From positions 248,001 through 312,000 of the forward strand of contig NW_027488769.1 of assembly GCF_050948215.1 (NCBI RefSeq): a stretch of 64,000 bases of DNA, read 5' to 3'. Shown in pieces: positions 26,753 to 39,075 of this stretch. The notes below the pieces were generated by a model that made no database searches, was not told the origin of the DNA, and saw only the letters and a program-made list of their open reading frames with translations. Positions within the stretch are counted from its first letter, which is position 1. The number at the start of each line of letters is the position of its first letter. This stretch comes from Halictus rubicundus. Lineage: Eukaryota > Arthropoda > Insecta > Hymenoptera > Halictidae. Made by a program: the position numbers and the translations under genes.

Positions 26753-27329
26753 CTATCCTATATTATCCTCTATCCTATCCTATCCTCTATACTATCCTAT
26801 CCTCTATCCTATTCTATCTTCTATCCTATCGTATCCTCTATCCTATCCTATCCTCTATCCTATAATCTATCCTCAATCCTATCCTCTATCGTATCCTATC
26901 CTCTATAATATCGTATCCTCTATCCTATCCTATCCTCTATAATATCGTATCCTCTATTATATCCTATCCTCTATCCTAACCTATCCTCCATCCTATCCTA
27001 TCCTCTATCCTATCCTATCCTCTATCCTATCCTATTCTCTATCCTATCCTATCCTTTATTCTATCCTATCCTCTATACTTTCCAATCCCCTATCCAATCC
27101 TCTTTCCTCTCCTCTATCCCGTCCTATATTCAATCCTATCCTGTCCTCTATCCTATCATATCCTGTATTATGTCCTATCCTCTATGCTATCCTAGCCTCT
27201 ATCCTATACATTCCTATATCCTATACTGTATCCTATCCTATCCTCTATCCTATCCTCTATCCTATCCTATCCTCTATCCTACCCTATCTTATCCTCTATC
27301 GTATCCTATCCTCTATCCTATCCCATCCT
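26753..27329 (+). repeat. 577-bp stretch present in A, absent in B
   Basis: In B the sequence CTTCTATCCTATCCTATCCT (57598-57617) is joined directly to ATATCCTACCC. In A the same left part ends at 26752 and the same right part starts at 27330. Both edges share ATCCT, so the deletion could have used repeat microhomology. The lost DNA includes the GTATTATGTCC element. U0 also lacks this element, so insertion in A rather than deletion in B cannot be excluded from this pair alone, but U1 and U2 favour deletion. Confidence 0.82.
27071..27232 (+). repeat. GTATTATGTCC element, copy 6 (U3)
   Basis: Single copy in U3. It lies inside the 577-bp stretch (26753-27329) that is missing from the downstream duplicate of this region. 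Confidence 0.85.
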
Positions 27330-30300
27330 ATATCCTACCCTATCCTCTATCGTCTCCTGTCCTGTCTCCTATCCAATCTCCTATCCTATCCTCAATCCCA
27401 TCCTATCCACTATCCTATCCTATCCAATCCTCTGTCCTATCCTCTATCCTATTCTCTATCCTATCCTATCCTATCCTCTATCCTATCCTATCCTCTATCC
27501 TATGCTCTATCGTATCCTATCCTCTATCGTATTCTATCCTCTATCCTATAATATCCCATATAATATCCAATCCTCTATCCTATCCTCTATCCTATCCTTT
27601 CCTCTATCCTATACTATCCTCTATTCTATCCTATCCTCAATCCTATCCTATCCTCTATCCTATTGTCTATCCTATCCTATCCTATATCCTATTCTCTATC
27701 CTATCCTATCCTCTATCCTATCCTATCCTCTATCCTATTCTATCCTCTATCCTATCCTATCCTCTATCCTATCCTATCCTCTATCCTATCCTATCCTCTA
27801 TCCTATCCTATCCTCTATCCTATTCTATCTTCTATCCTATCGTATCCTCTATCCTATCCTATCCTCTATCCTATAATCTATCCTCAATCCTATCCTCTAT
27901 CGTATAGCATCCTCTATAATATCGTATCCTCTATCCTATCCTATCCTCTATAATATCGTATCCTCTATCATATCCTATCCTCTTTCCTTTAATATCATCT
28001 ATCCTATCCTATTCTCTATCCTATCCTATCCTCTATCCTATTCCATCAACTATCCTTTCCAATCCCCTATCCTATCCTCTATCCTATCCTATCGTCTATA
28101 ATATCGTATCCTCCATCCTATCCTATCCTCTATAATATCGTATCCTCTATCCTATCCTATCCTCTATAATATCGTATCTTCTATCATATCCTATCCTCTT
28201 TTCTTTAATATCATCTATCCTATCCTATTCTCTATCCTATCCTATCCTTATCCTATTTCATCAACTATCCTATCCAATTCCCTATCCTATCCTCTATCCT
28301 ATCCTATCCTCTATCCTATCCTATCCTCTATCCTATCCTATCCTCTATCGTATCCTATCCTCTATCCTATCCTATCTTCTATCCTATCCTATCCTCTATC
28401 CTATCAAATCCCCTATCCTATCCTCTATCCTATCCTATCCTGTATCCTATCCAATCCTCTATCCTATCCTATCATCTATCCTCTATCCTATCCAATCCTC
28501 TATCCTAGCCTATCCTCTATCCTATCCTATCCTCTATCCTATCCTATCCTCTATCCTATCCTATCCTCTATCCTATTCTATCCTCTATCCTATCCTATCC
28601 TCTATCCTATCCTATCCTCTATCCTATCCTATCCTCTATCCTATCCTATCCTCTATCCTATCCTATCCTCTATCCTATCCTATCCTCTATCGTATCCTAT
28701 CCTCTACCCTATCCAATCCTATATCCTATCCTATCCTCTATCGTCTCCTGTCCTCTCTCCTATCCAATCTCCTATCCTATCCTCAATCCTATCCTATCCA
28801 CTACCCTATCCTATCCAATCCTCTGTCCTATCCTCTATCCTATTCTCTATCCTATCCTATCCTCTATCGTATTCTCTATCCTATCCTATCCTCTATCCTA
28901 TCCTATCCTCTATCCTACACTCTATCGTATCCTATCCTCTATCCTATAATATCCCATATCCTATCCAATCCTCTATCCTATCCAATCACCTATCCCATCC
29001 TCTATCATATCCAATCACCTATCCTATCCTCTATTCAATCCTATACTCTATCCTATCCTATCCTCTATAATATCCTATCCTCTATCCTATCCTATCCTCT
29101 ATCCTATCCTATCCTCTATCCTATCCTATCCTCAATCCTATCCTATCCTCTATCCTATCCTTTCCTCTATCCTATCCTATCCTCTATTCTACCCTATCCT
29201 CAATTATATCCTATCCTCTATCCTATTGTCTATCCTATTCTATCCTCTATCCTATTCTCTATCCTATCCTATCCTCTATCCTATCCTATCCTCTATCCTA
29301 TCCTATCCTCAATCCTATCCTATCCTCTATCCTATCCTATCCTCTATCCTATTCTATACTCCATCCTATCCTATCCGCTATCCTATCCTATCCTCTATCC
29401 TATCCTATCCTCTATCCTATCCGATCTCCTATCCTATCCTCTAACCTATCCTATCCTCTATCCTATCCAATCACCTATCCCATCCTCTATCATATCCAAT
29501 CACCTATCCTATCCTCTATTCAATCCTATACTCTATCCTATCCTATCCTCTATAATATCCTATCCTCTATCCTATCCTATAATCTATCCTATCCTATCCT
29601 CTATCCTATCCTATCCTCTATCCTATTCTATCCTCTATCCTATCCTATCCTCTATCCTATCCTATCCTCTACCCTATTCTATCCTCTATCCTATCCTATC
29701 CTCTATCCTATCCTATCCTCTATCCTATCCTATCCTCTATCCTATGCTATCCTCTATACTATCCTATCCTCTATCCTATTCTAACTTCTATCCTATCGTA
29801 TCCTCTATCCTATCCTATCCTCTATCCTATAATCTATCCTCAATCCTATCCTCTATCGTATCCTATCCTCTATAATATCGTATCCTCTATCCTATCCTAT
29901 CCTCTATAATATCGTATCCTCTATCATATCCTATCCTCTTTCCTTTAATATCATCCATCCTATCCTCTTCTCTATCCTATCCTATCCTCTATCCTATTCC
30001 ATCAACTATCCTATCCAATCCCCTATCCTATCATCTATCCTATCCTATCCTCTATCCTATCCTATCCTCTATCGTATCCTATCCTCTATCCTATCCAATC
30101 CTATATCCTATCCTATCCTCTATCGTCTCCTGTCCTCTCTCCTATCCAATCTCCTATACTCTCCTTAATCCTATCCTATCCACTATCCTATCCTATCCAA
30201 TCCTCTGTCCTATCCTCTATCCTATTCTCTATCCTATCCTATCCTCTATCCTATTCTCTATCCTATCCTTTCCTCTATCCTATCCTATCCTCTATTCTAC

Positions 30301-30530
30301 CCTATCCTCTATTATATCCTATCCTCTATCCTATTGTCTATCCTATTCTATCCTCTATCCTATTCTCTATCCTATCCTATCCTCTATCCTATCCTATCCT
30401 CTATAATATCCTATCCTCTATCCTATCCTATCCTCTATCCTATCCTATCCTCTATCCTATCCTCTATCCTATCCTATCCTCTATCCTATCCTATCCTCTA
30501 TACTATCCGATCTCCTATCCTATCCTCTAT

Positions 30531-30734
30531 CCTATCCTATCCTCTATCCTATCCTATCCTCTATCCTATCCTATCCTCTATCCTATCCTATCCTCTATCC
30601 TATCCTATCCTCTATCCTATCCTATCCTCTATCCTATCCTATCCTCTATCCTATCCTATCCTCTATCCTATCCTATCCTCTATCCTATCCTATCCTCTAT
30701 CCTATCCTATCCTCTATCCTATCCTATCCTCTAT
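30531..30734 (+). repeat. Perfect 17-mer array, 12 copies
   Basis: Twelve identical P-P-H units with no substitution (204 bp). It is preceded by ACTATCCGATCTCCTAT and followed by a P-P-P-H unit. Homologous arrays at 38653, 41205 and 60819 have 19, 29 and 14 copies. Confidence 0.95.
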
Positions 30735-31300
30735 CCTATCCTATCCTATCCTCTATCCTATCCTATCCTCTATCCTATCCTATCCTCTATCCTATCCTAT
30801 CCTCTATCGTATCCTATCCTCTATCCTATCCTATAATCTATCCTATCCTATCTTCTATCCTATCGTATCCTCTATCCTATATTATCATCTATCCTATCCT
30901 ATCCTTCTATACTATCCTATCCTCTATCCTATTCTATCTTCTATCCTATCGTATCCTCTATCCTATCCTATCCTCTATCCTATAATCTATCCTCAATCCT
31001 ATCCTCTATCGTATCCTATCCTCTATAATATCGTATCCTCTATCCTATCCTATCCTCTATAATATCGTATCCTCTTTTCTTTAATATCATCTATCCTATC
31101 CTATTCTCTATCCTATCCTATCCTCTATCCTATTCCATCAACTATCCTATCCAATTCCCTACCCTATCCTCTATCCTATCCTATCCTCTATCCTATCCTA
31201 TCCTCTATCGTATCCTATCCTCTATCCTATCCAATCCTATATCCTATCCTATCCTCTATCGTCTCCTGTCCTCTCTCCTATCCAATCTCCTATACTATCC

Positions 31301-34300
31301 TCAATCCTATCCTATCCACTATCCTATCCTATCCAATCCTCTGTCCGATCCTCTATCCTATTCTCTATCCTATCCTATCCTCTATCCTATTCTCTATCCT
31401 ATCCTTTCCTCTATCCTATCCTATCCTCTATTCTACCCTATCCTCTATTATATCCTATCCTCTATCCTATTGTCTATCCTATTCTATCCTCTATCCTATT
31501 CTCTATCCTATCCTATCCTCTATCCTATCCTATCCTCTATCCTATCCTATCCTCAATCCTATCCTACCCTCTATCCTATCCTATCCTCTATCCTATTCTA
31601 TACTCCATCCTATCCTATCCGCTATCCTATCCTATCCTCTATCCTATCCGATCTCCTATCCTATCCTCTAACCTATCCTATCCTCTATCCTATCCAAACA
31701 CCTATCCCATCCTCTATCATATCCAATCACCTATCCTATCCTCTATTCAATCCTATACTCTATCCTATCCTATCCTCTATAATATCCTATCCTCTATAAT
31801 ATCCTATAATCTATCCTATCCTATCCTCTATCCTATCCTATCCTCTATCCTATCCTATCCTCTATCCTATCCTATCCTCTATCCTATTCTATCCTCTATC
31901 CTATCCTATCCTCTGTCCTATCCTATCCTCTACCCTATCCTATCCTCTATCCTATCCTATCCTCTATCCTATCCTATCCTCTATCCTATCCTATCCTCTA
32001 TCCTATCCTATCCTCAATCCTATCATATCCACTATCCTATCCTATCCAATCCTCTGTCCTATACTCTATCCTATTCTCTATCCTATCCTATCCTCTATCC
32101 TATTCTCTATCGTATCCTATCCTCTATCGTATCCTATCCTCTATCCTATAATATCCCATATCCTATCCAATCCTCTATCCTATCCAATCACCTATCCCAT
32201 CCTCTATCATATCCAATCACCTATCCTATCCTCTATTCAATCCTATACTCTATCCTATCCTATCCTCTATAATATCCTATCCTCTATCCTATCCTGTCCT
32301 CTGTCCTATCCTATACTCTATCGTATCCTATCCTCTATCGTATCCTATCCTCTATCCTATAATATCCCATATCCTATCCAATCCTCTATCCTATCCAATC
32401 ACCTATCCCATCCTCTATCATATCCAATCACCTATCCTATCCTCTATTCAATCCTATACTCTATCCTATCCTATCCTCTATAATATCCTATCCTCTATCC
32501 TATCCTATCCTCTATCCTATCCTACAATCTATCCTATCCTCTATCCTATCCTATCCTCTATCCTATCCTATCCTCTATCCTATCCTATCCTCCATCCCCT
32601 ATCCTATCCTCTATCCTATCCTATCCTCTATCCTATCCTATCCTCTATCCTATCCTATCCTCTATAATATCGTATCCTCTTTTCTTTAATATCATCTATC
32701 CTATCCTATTCTCTATCCTATCCTATCCTCTATCCTATTCCATCAACTATCCTATCCAATTCCCTACCCTATCCTCTATCCTATCCTATCCTCTATCCTA
32801 TCCTATCCTCTATCGTATCCTATCCTCTATCCTATCCAATCCTATATCCTATCCTATCCTCTATCGTCTCCTGTCCTCTCTCCTATCCAATCTCCTATCC
32901 TATCCTCAATCCTATCCTATCCACTATCCTATCCTATCCACTATCCTATCCTATCCAATCCTCTGTCCTATCCTCTATCCTATTCTCTATCCTATCCTAT
33001 CCTATATCATATTCTCTATCCTATCCTATCCTCTATCCTATACTCTATCGTATCCTATCCTCTATCGTATCCTATCCTCTATCCTATAATATCCCATATA
33101 ATATCCAATCCTCTATCCTATCCTCTATCCTATCCTCTATCCTATCCTTTCCTCTATCCTATACTATCCTCTATTCTATCATATCCTCAATCCTATCCTA
33201 TCCTCTATCCTATTGTCTATCCTATCCTATCCTCTATCCTATAATCTATCCTCAATCCTATCCTCTATCGTATCCTATCATCTATAATATCGAATCCTCA
33301 ATCCTATCCTATCCTCTATAATGTCGTATCCTCTATCATATCCTATCCTCTTTTCTTTAATATCATCTATCCTATCCTATTCTCTATCCTATCCTATCCT
33401 CTATCCTATTCCATCAACTATCCTATCCAATTCCCTATCCTATCCTCTATCCTATCCTATCCTCTATCCTATCCTATCCTCTATCCTATCCTATCCTCTA
33501 TCGTATCCTATCCTCTATCCTATCCAATCCTATATCCTATCCTATCCTCTATCGTCTCCTGTCCTCTCTCCTATCCAATCTCCTATCCTATCCTCAATCC
33601 TATCCTATCCACTATCCTATCCTATCCAATCCTCTGTCCTATCTTCTATCCTCTTCTGTATCCTATCCTATCCTATATCATATTCTCTATCCTATCCTAT
33701 CCTCTATCCTATCCAATCCTCTATCCTATACTCTATCGTATCCTATCCTCTATCGTATCCTATCCTCTATCCTATAATATCCCATATAATATCCAATCCT
33801 CTATCCTATCCTCTATCCTATCCTTTCCTCTATCCTATACTATCCTCTATTCTATCATATCCTCAATCCTATCCTATCCTCTATCCTATTGTCTATCCTA
33901 TCCTATATTCTATCCTATTCTCTATCCTATCCTATCCTCTATCGTCTCCTGTCCTCTCTCCTATCCAATCTCCTATCCTATCCTCAATCCTATCCTATCC
34001 TCTATCCTATCCTTTCCTCTATCCTATCCTATCCTCTATTCTACCCTATCCTCAATTATATCCTATCCTCTATCCTATTGTCTATCCTATTCTATCCTCA
34101 ATCCTATTCTCTATCCTATCCTATCCTCTATCCTATCCTATCCTCTATCCTATCCTATCCTCAATCCTATCCTATCCTCTATCCTATCCTATCCTCTATC
34201 CTATTCTATACTCCATCCTATCCTATCCGCTATCCTATCCTATCCTCTATCCTATCCTATCCTCTATCCTATCCGATCTCCTATCCTATCCTCTATCCTA

Positions 34301-34530
34301 TCCTATAATCTATCCTATCCTATCCTCTATCCTATCCTATCCTCTATCCTATCCTATCCTCTATCCTATCCTATCCTCTATCCTATTCTATCCTCTATCC
34401 TATCCTATCCTCTGTCCTATCCTATCCTCTACCCTATCCTATCCTCTATCCTATCCTATCCTCTATCCTATCCTATCCTCTATCCTATCCTATCCTCTAT
34501 CCTATCCTATCCTCTATCCTATCCTATCCT
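31301..34530 (+). repeat. Mixed satellite modules after U3
   Basis: Contains the TTGTC-CTATTC word at 31470, two CAATCAC blocks in close tandem (near 32185 and 32395), CTCCATCCCC, and modules headed by CTTTTCTTTAATATCAT (near 32685 and 33357) with CGTCTCCTGTC words. An ATAATGTCG word sits near 33321, and its relatives are near 35914, 36763, 42747, 45284 and 62055. No gene or other element is seen. Confidence 0.75.
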
Positions 34531-35841
34531 CAATCCTATCCTATCCACTATCCTATCCTATCCAATCCTCTGTCCTATCCTCTATCCTATTCTCTATCCT
34601 ATCCTATCCTCTATCCTATTCTCTATCGTATCCTATCCTCTATCGTATCCTATCCTCTATCCTATAATATCCCATATCCTATCCAATCCTCTATCCTATC
34701 CAATCACCTATCCCATCCTCTATCATATCCAATCACCTATCCTATCCTCTATTCAATCCTATACTCTATCCTATCCTATCCTCTATAATATCCTATCCTC
34801 TATCCTATCCTGTCCTCTGTCCTATCCTATACTCTATCGTATCCTATCCTCTATCGTATCCTATCCTCTATCCTATAATATCCCATATCCTATCCAATCC
34901 TCTATCCTATCCAATCACCTATCCCATCCTCTATCATATCCAATCACCTATCCTATCCTCTATTCAATCCTATACTCTATCCTATCCTATCCTCTATAAT
35001 ATCCTATCCTCTATCCTATCCTATCCTCTATCCTATCCTATCCTCTATCCTATCCTCTATCCTATCCTCTATCCTATCCTATCCTCTATCCTATCCTATC
35101 CTCTATCCTATCCTATCCTCTATCCTATCCTATCCTCTATCCTATCCTATCCTCTATCCTATCCTATCCTCTATCCTATCCTATCCTCCATCCCCTATCC
35201 TATCCTCTATCCTATCCTATCCTCTATCCTATCCTATCCTCTATAATATCGTATCCTCTTTTCTTTAATATCATCTATCCTATCCTATTCTCTATCCTAT
35301 CCTATCCTCTATCCTATTCCATCAACTATCCTATCCAATTCCCTACCCTATCCTCTATCCTATCCTGTCCTCTATCCTATCCTATCCTCTATCGTATCCT
35401 ATCCTCTATCCTATCCAATCCTATATCCTATCCTATCCTCTATCGTCTCCTGTCCTCTCTCCTATCCAATCTCCTATCCTATCCTCAATCCTATCCTATC
35501 CACTATCCTATCCTATCCACTATCCTATCCTATCCAATCCTCTGTCCTATCCTCTATCCTATTCTCTATCCTATCCTATCCTATATCATATTCTCTATCC
35601 TATCCTATCCTCTATCCTATCCTATCCTCTATCCTATACTCTATCGTATCCTATCCTCTATCGTATCCTATCCTCTATCCTATAATATCCCATATAATAT
35701 CCAATCCTCTATCCTATCCTCTATCCTATCCTCTATCCTATCCTTTCCTCTATCCTATACTATCCTCTATTCTATCATATCCTCAATCCTATCCTATCCT
35801 CTATCCTATTGTCTATCCTATCCTATCCTCTATCCTATAAT
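34531..35841 (+). repeat. Module repeated at 43978-45208
   Basis: The CAATCC-CCACTATCC start at 34531 matches 43978 at offset 9447. The TTTAATATCAT word at 35264 matches 44631 at offset 9367. The 80-bp change in offset fits loss of several 17- and 12-bp units. Two tandem CAATCAC blocks (near 34700 and 34910) lie inside. Confidence 0.8.
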
Positions 35842-36687
35842 CTATCCTCAATCCTATCCTCTATCGTATCCTATCCTCTATAATATCGTATCCTCAATCC
35901 TATCCTATCCTCTATGATGTCGTATCCTCTATCATATCCTATCCTCTTTTCTTTAATATCATCTATCCTATCCTATTCTCTATCCTATCCTATCCTCTAT
36001 CCTATTCCATCAACTATCCTATCCAATTCCCTATCCTATCCTCTACCCTATCCTATCCTCTATCCTATCCTATCCTCTATCCTATCCTATCCTCTATCGT
36101 ATCCTATCCTCTATCCTATCCAATCCTATATCCTATCCTATCCTCTATCGTCTCCTGTCCTCTCTCCTATCCAATCTCCTATCCTATCCTCAATCCTATC
36201 CTATCCACTATCCTATCCTATCCAATCCTCTGTCCTATCTTCTATCCTCTTCTCTATCCTATCCTATCCTATATCATATTCTCTATCCTATCCTATCCTC
36301 TATCCTATCCAATCCTCTATCCTATACTCTATCGTATCCTATCCTCTATCGTATCCTATCCTCTATCCTATAATATCCCATATAATATCCAATCCTCTAT
36401 CCTATCCTCTATCCTATCCTTTCCTCTATCCTATACTATCCTCTATTCTATCATATCCTCAATCCTATCCTATCCTCTATCCTATTGTCTATCCTATCCT
36501 ATATTCTATCCTATTCTCTATCCTATCCTATCCTCTATCGTCTCCTGTCCTCTCTCCTATCCAATCTCCTATCCTATCCTCAATCCTATCCTATCCTCTA
36601 TCCTATCCTTTCCTCTATCCTATCCTATCCTCTATTCTACCCTATCCTCAATTATATCCTATCCTCTATCCTATTGTCTATCCTATT
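35842..36687 (+). repeat. 846-bp tandem duplication, copy 1
   Basis: Matches 36688-37533 at offset 846 throughout. I see at least four differences: ATGATGTCG (copy 1) against ATAATGTCG, CTACCC against CTATCC near 36043, CTCCTGTCC against CTCCTGCCC near 36164, and AATCTCCTAT against AATCTCATAT near 36571. 846 is not a multiple of 17. Confidence 0.9.
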
Positions 36688-37533
36688 CTATCCTCAATCC
36701 TATCCTCTATCGTATCCTATCCTCTATAATATCGTATCCTCAATCCTATCCTATCCTCTATAATGTCGTATCCTCTATCATATCCTATCCTCTTTTCTTT
36801 AATATCATCTATCCTATCCTATTCTCTATCCTATCCTATCCTCTATCCTATTCCATCAACTATCCTATCCAATTCCCTATCCTATCCTCTATCCTATCCT
36901 ATCCTCTATCCTATCCTATCCTCTATCCTATCCTATCCTCTATCGTATCCTATCCTCTATCCTATCCAATCCTATATCCTATCCTATCCTCTATCGTCTC
37001 CTGCCCTCTCTCCTATCCAATCTCCTATCCTATCCTCAATCCTATCCTATCCACTATCCTATCCTATCCAATCCTCTGTCCTATCTTCTATCCTCTTCTC
37101 TATCCTATCCTATCCTATATCATATTCTCTATCCTATCCTATCCTCTATCCTATCCAATCCTCTATCCTATACTCTATCGTATCCTATCCTCTATCGTAT
37201 CCTATCCTCTATCCTATAATATCCCATATAATATCCAATCCTCTATCCTATCCTCTATCCTATCCTTTCCTCTATCCTATACTATCCTCTATTCTATCAT
37301 ATCCTCAATCCTATCCTATCCTCTATCCTATTGTCTATCCTATCCTATATTCTATCCTATTCTCTATCCTATCCTATCCTCTATCGTCTCCTGTCCTCTC
37401 TCCTATCCAATCTCATATCCTATCCTCAATCCTATCCTATCCTCTATCCTATCCTTTCCTCTATCCTATCCTATCCTCTATTCTACCCTATCCTCAATTA
37501 TATCCTATCCTCTATCCTATTGTCTATCCTATT
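36688..37533 (+). repeat. 846-bp tandem duplication, copy 2
   Basis: Second copy, directly adjoining the first. It includes the CTTTTCTTTAATATCAT word near 36798, CGTCTCCTGCCC near 37001 and a second CGTCTCCTGTC near 37385. Sequence after 37533 continues as in the 34.1-kb and 40.0-kb modules. Confidence 0.9.
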
Positions 37534-38176
37534 CTATCCTCAATCCTATTCTCTATCCTATCCTATCCTCTATCCTATCCTATCCTCTATCCTATCCTAT
37601 CCTCAATCCTATCCTATCCTCTATCCTATCCTATCCTCTATCCTATTCTATACTCCATCCTATCCTATCCGCTATCCTATCCTATCCTCTATCCTATCCT
37701 ATCCTCTATCCTATCCGATCTCCTATCCTATCCTCTAACCTATCCTATCCTCTATCCTATCCAATCACCTATCCCATCCTCTATCATATCCAATCACCTA
37801 TCCTATCCTCTATTCAATCCTATACTCTATCCTATCCTATCCTCTATAATATCCTATCCTCTATCCTATCCTATAATCTATCCTATCCTATCATCTATCC
37901 TATCCTATCCTCTATCCTATCCTATCCTCTATCGTATCCTATCCTCTATCCTATCCAATCCTATATCCTATCCTATCCTCTATCGTCTCCTGTCCTCTCT
38001 CCTATCCAATCTCCTATACTATCCTTAATCCTATCCTATCCACTATCCTATCCTATCCAATCCTCTGTCCTATCCTCTATCCTATTCTCTATCCTATCCT
38101 ATCCTCTATCCTATTCTCTATCCTATCCTTTCCTCTATCCTATCCTATCCTCTATTCTACCCTATACTCTATTATA

Positions 38177-38480
38177 TCCTATCCTCTATCCTATTGTCTA
38201 TCCTATTCTATCCTCTATCCTATTCTCTATCCTATCCTATCCTCTATCCTATCCTATCCTCTATAATATCCTATCCTCTATCCTATCCTATCCTCTATCC
38301 TACCCTATCCTCTATCCTATCCTATCCTCTATCCTATCCTATCCTCTATCCTATTGTCTATCCTATTCTATCCTCTATCCTATTCTCTATCCTATCCTAT
38401 CCTCTATCCTATCCTATCCTCTATAATATCCTATCCTCTATCCTATCCTATCCTCTATCCTACCCTATCCTCTATCCTAT
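38177..38480 (+). repeat. 160-bp tandem duplication
   Basis: The TTGTC-CTATTC word at 38194 recurs at 38354 with the same following AATAT and CTACCC variants, an offset of 160. Other modules carry this word once. Copy 2 then runs into a CCAATCC-CGTCTCCTGTC block rather than the perfect array, so the array at 38653 is displaced. Confidence 0.85.
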
Positions 38481-38652
38481 CCAATCCTATATCCTATCCT
38501 ATCCTCTATCGTCTCCTGTCCTCTCTCCTATCCAATCTCCTATACTATCCTTAATCCTATCCTATCCTCTATCCTATCCTATCCTCTATCCTATCCTATC
38601 CTCTATCCTATCCTATCCTCTATACTATCCGATCTCCTATCCTATCCTCTAT

Positions 38653-38975
38653 CCTATCCTATCCTCTATCCTATCCTATCCTCTATCCTATCCTATCCTC
38701 TATCCTATCCTATCCTCTATCCTATCCTATCCTCTATCCTATCCTATCCTCTATCCTATCCTATCCTCTATCCTATCCTATCCTCTATCCTATCCTATCC
38801 TCTATCCTATCCTATCCTCTATCCTATCCTATCCTCTATCCTATCCTATCCTCTATCCTATCCTATCCTCTATCCTATCCTATCCTCTATCCTATCCTAT
38901 CCTCTATCCTATCCTATCCTCTATCCTATCCTATCCTCTATCCTATCCTATCCTCTATCCTATCCTATCCTCTAT
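38653..38975 (+). repeat. Perfect 17-mer array, 19 copies
   Basis: Nineteen identical P-P-H units (323 bp) between the same left flank (ACTATCCGATCTCCTAT) and the same right flank (P-P-P-H) as the arrays at 30531 and 60819. Confidence 0.95.
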
Positions 38976-39075
38976 CCTATCCTATCCTATCCTCTATCCT
39001 ATCCTATCCTCTATCCTATCCTATCCTCTATCCTATCCTATCCTCTATCCTATCCTATCCTCTATCCTATCCTAT

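Larger units (their letters stand above)
24328..31300 (+). repeat. Composite unit U3 (about 7 kb), right end imprecise
   Basis: Head word at 24328, CCTACCCAATCAC at 26311, one GTATTATGTCC element near 27170, TTGTC-ATATCC near 27663, TTTAATATCAT words near 27988 and 28205, and TTGTC-CTATTC at 29226 and 30334. The expected next head word (about 31.3 kb) is absent; the array instead continues with the module family of 31.3-45.9 kb. The right edge is therefore a judgement. Confidence 0.7.
20992..32746 (+). repeat. Long duplicated block A (partner 51857-64000)
   Basis: Matches the right end of the window in the same order. The offset is 30865 from 20992 to 26752, 30288 from 27330 to the array at 30531, 30322 (34 more, two repeat units) after that array, 31237 from about 31.2 kb, and 31254 (17 more) after a one-unit difference near 31630. 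Each step is explained by a visible insertion or deletion. The two copies otherwise show very few substitutions by eye. Confidence 0.88.
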
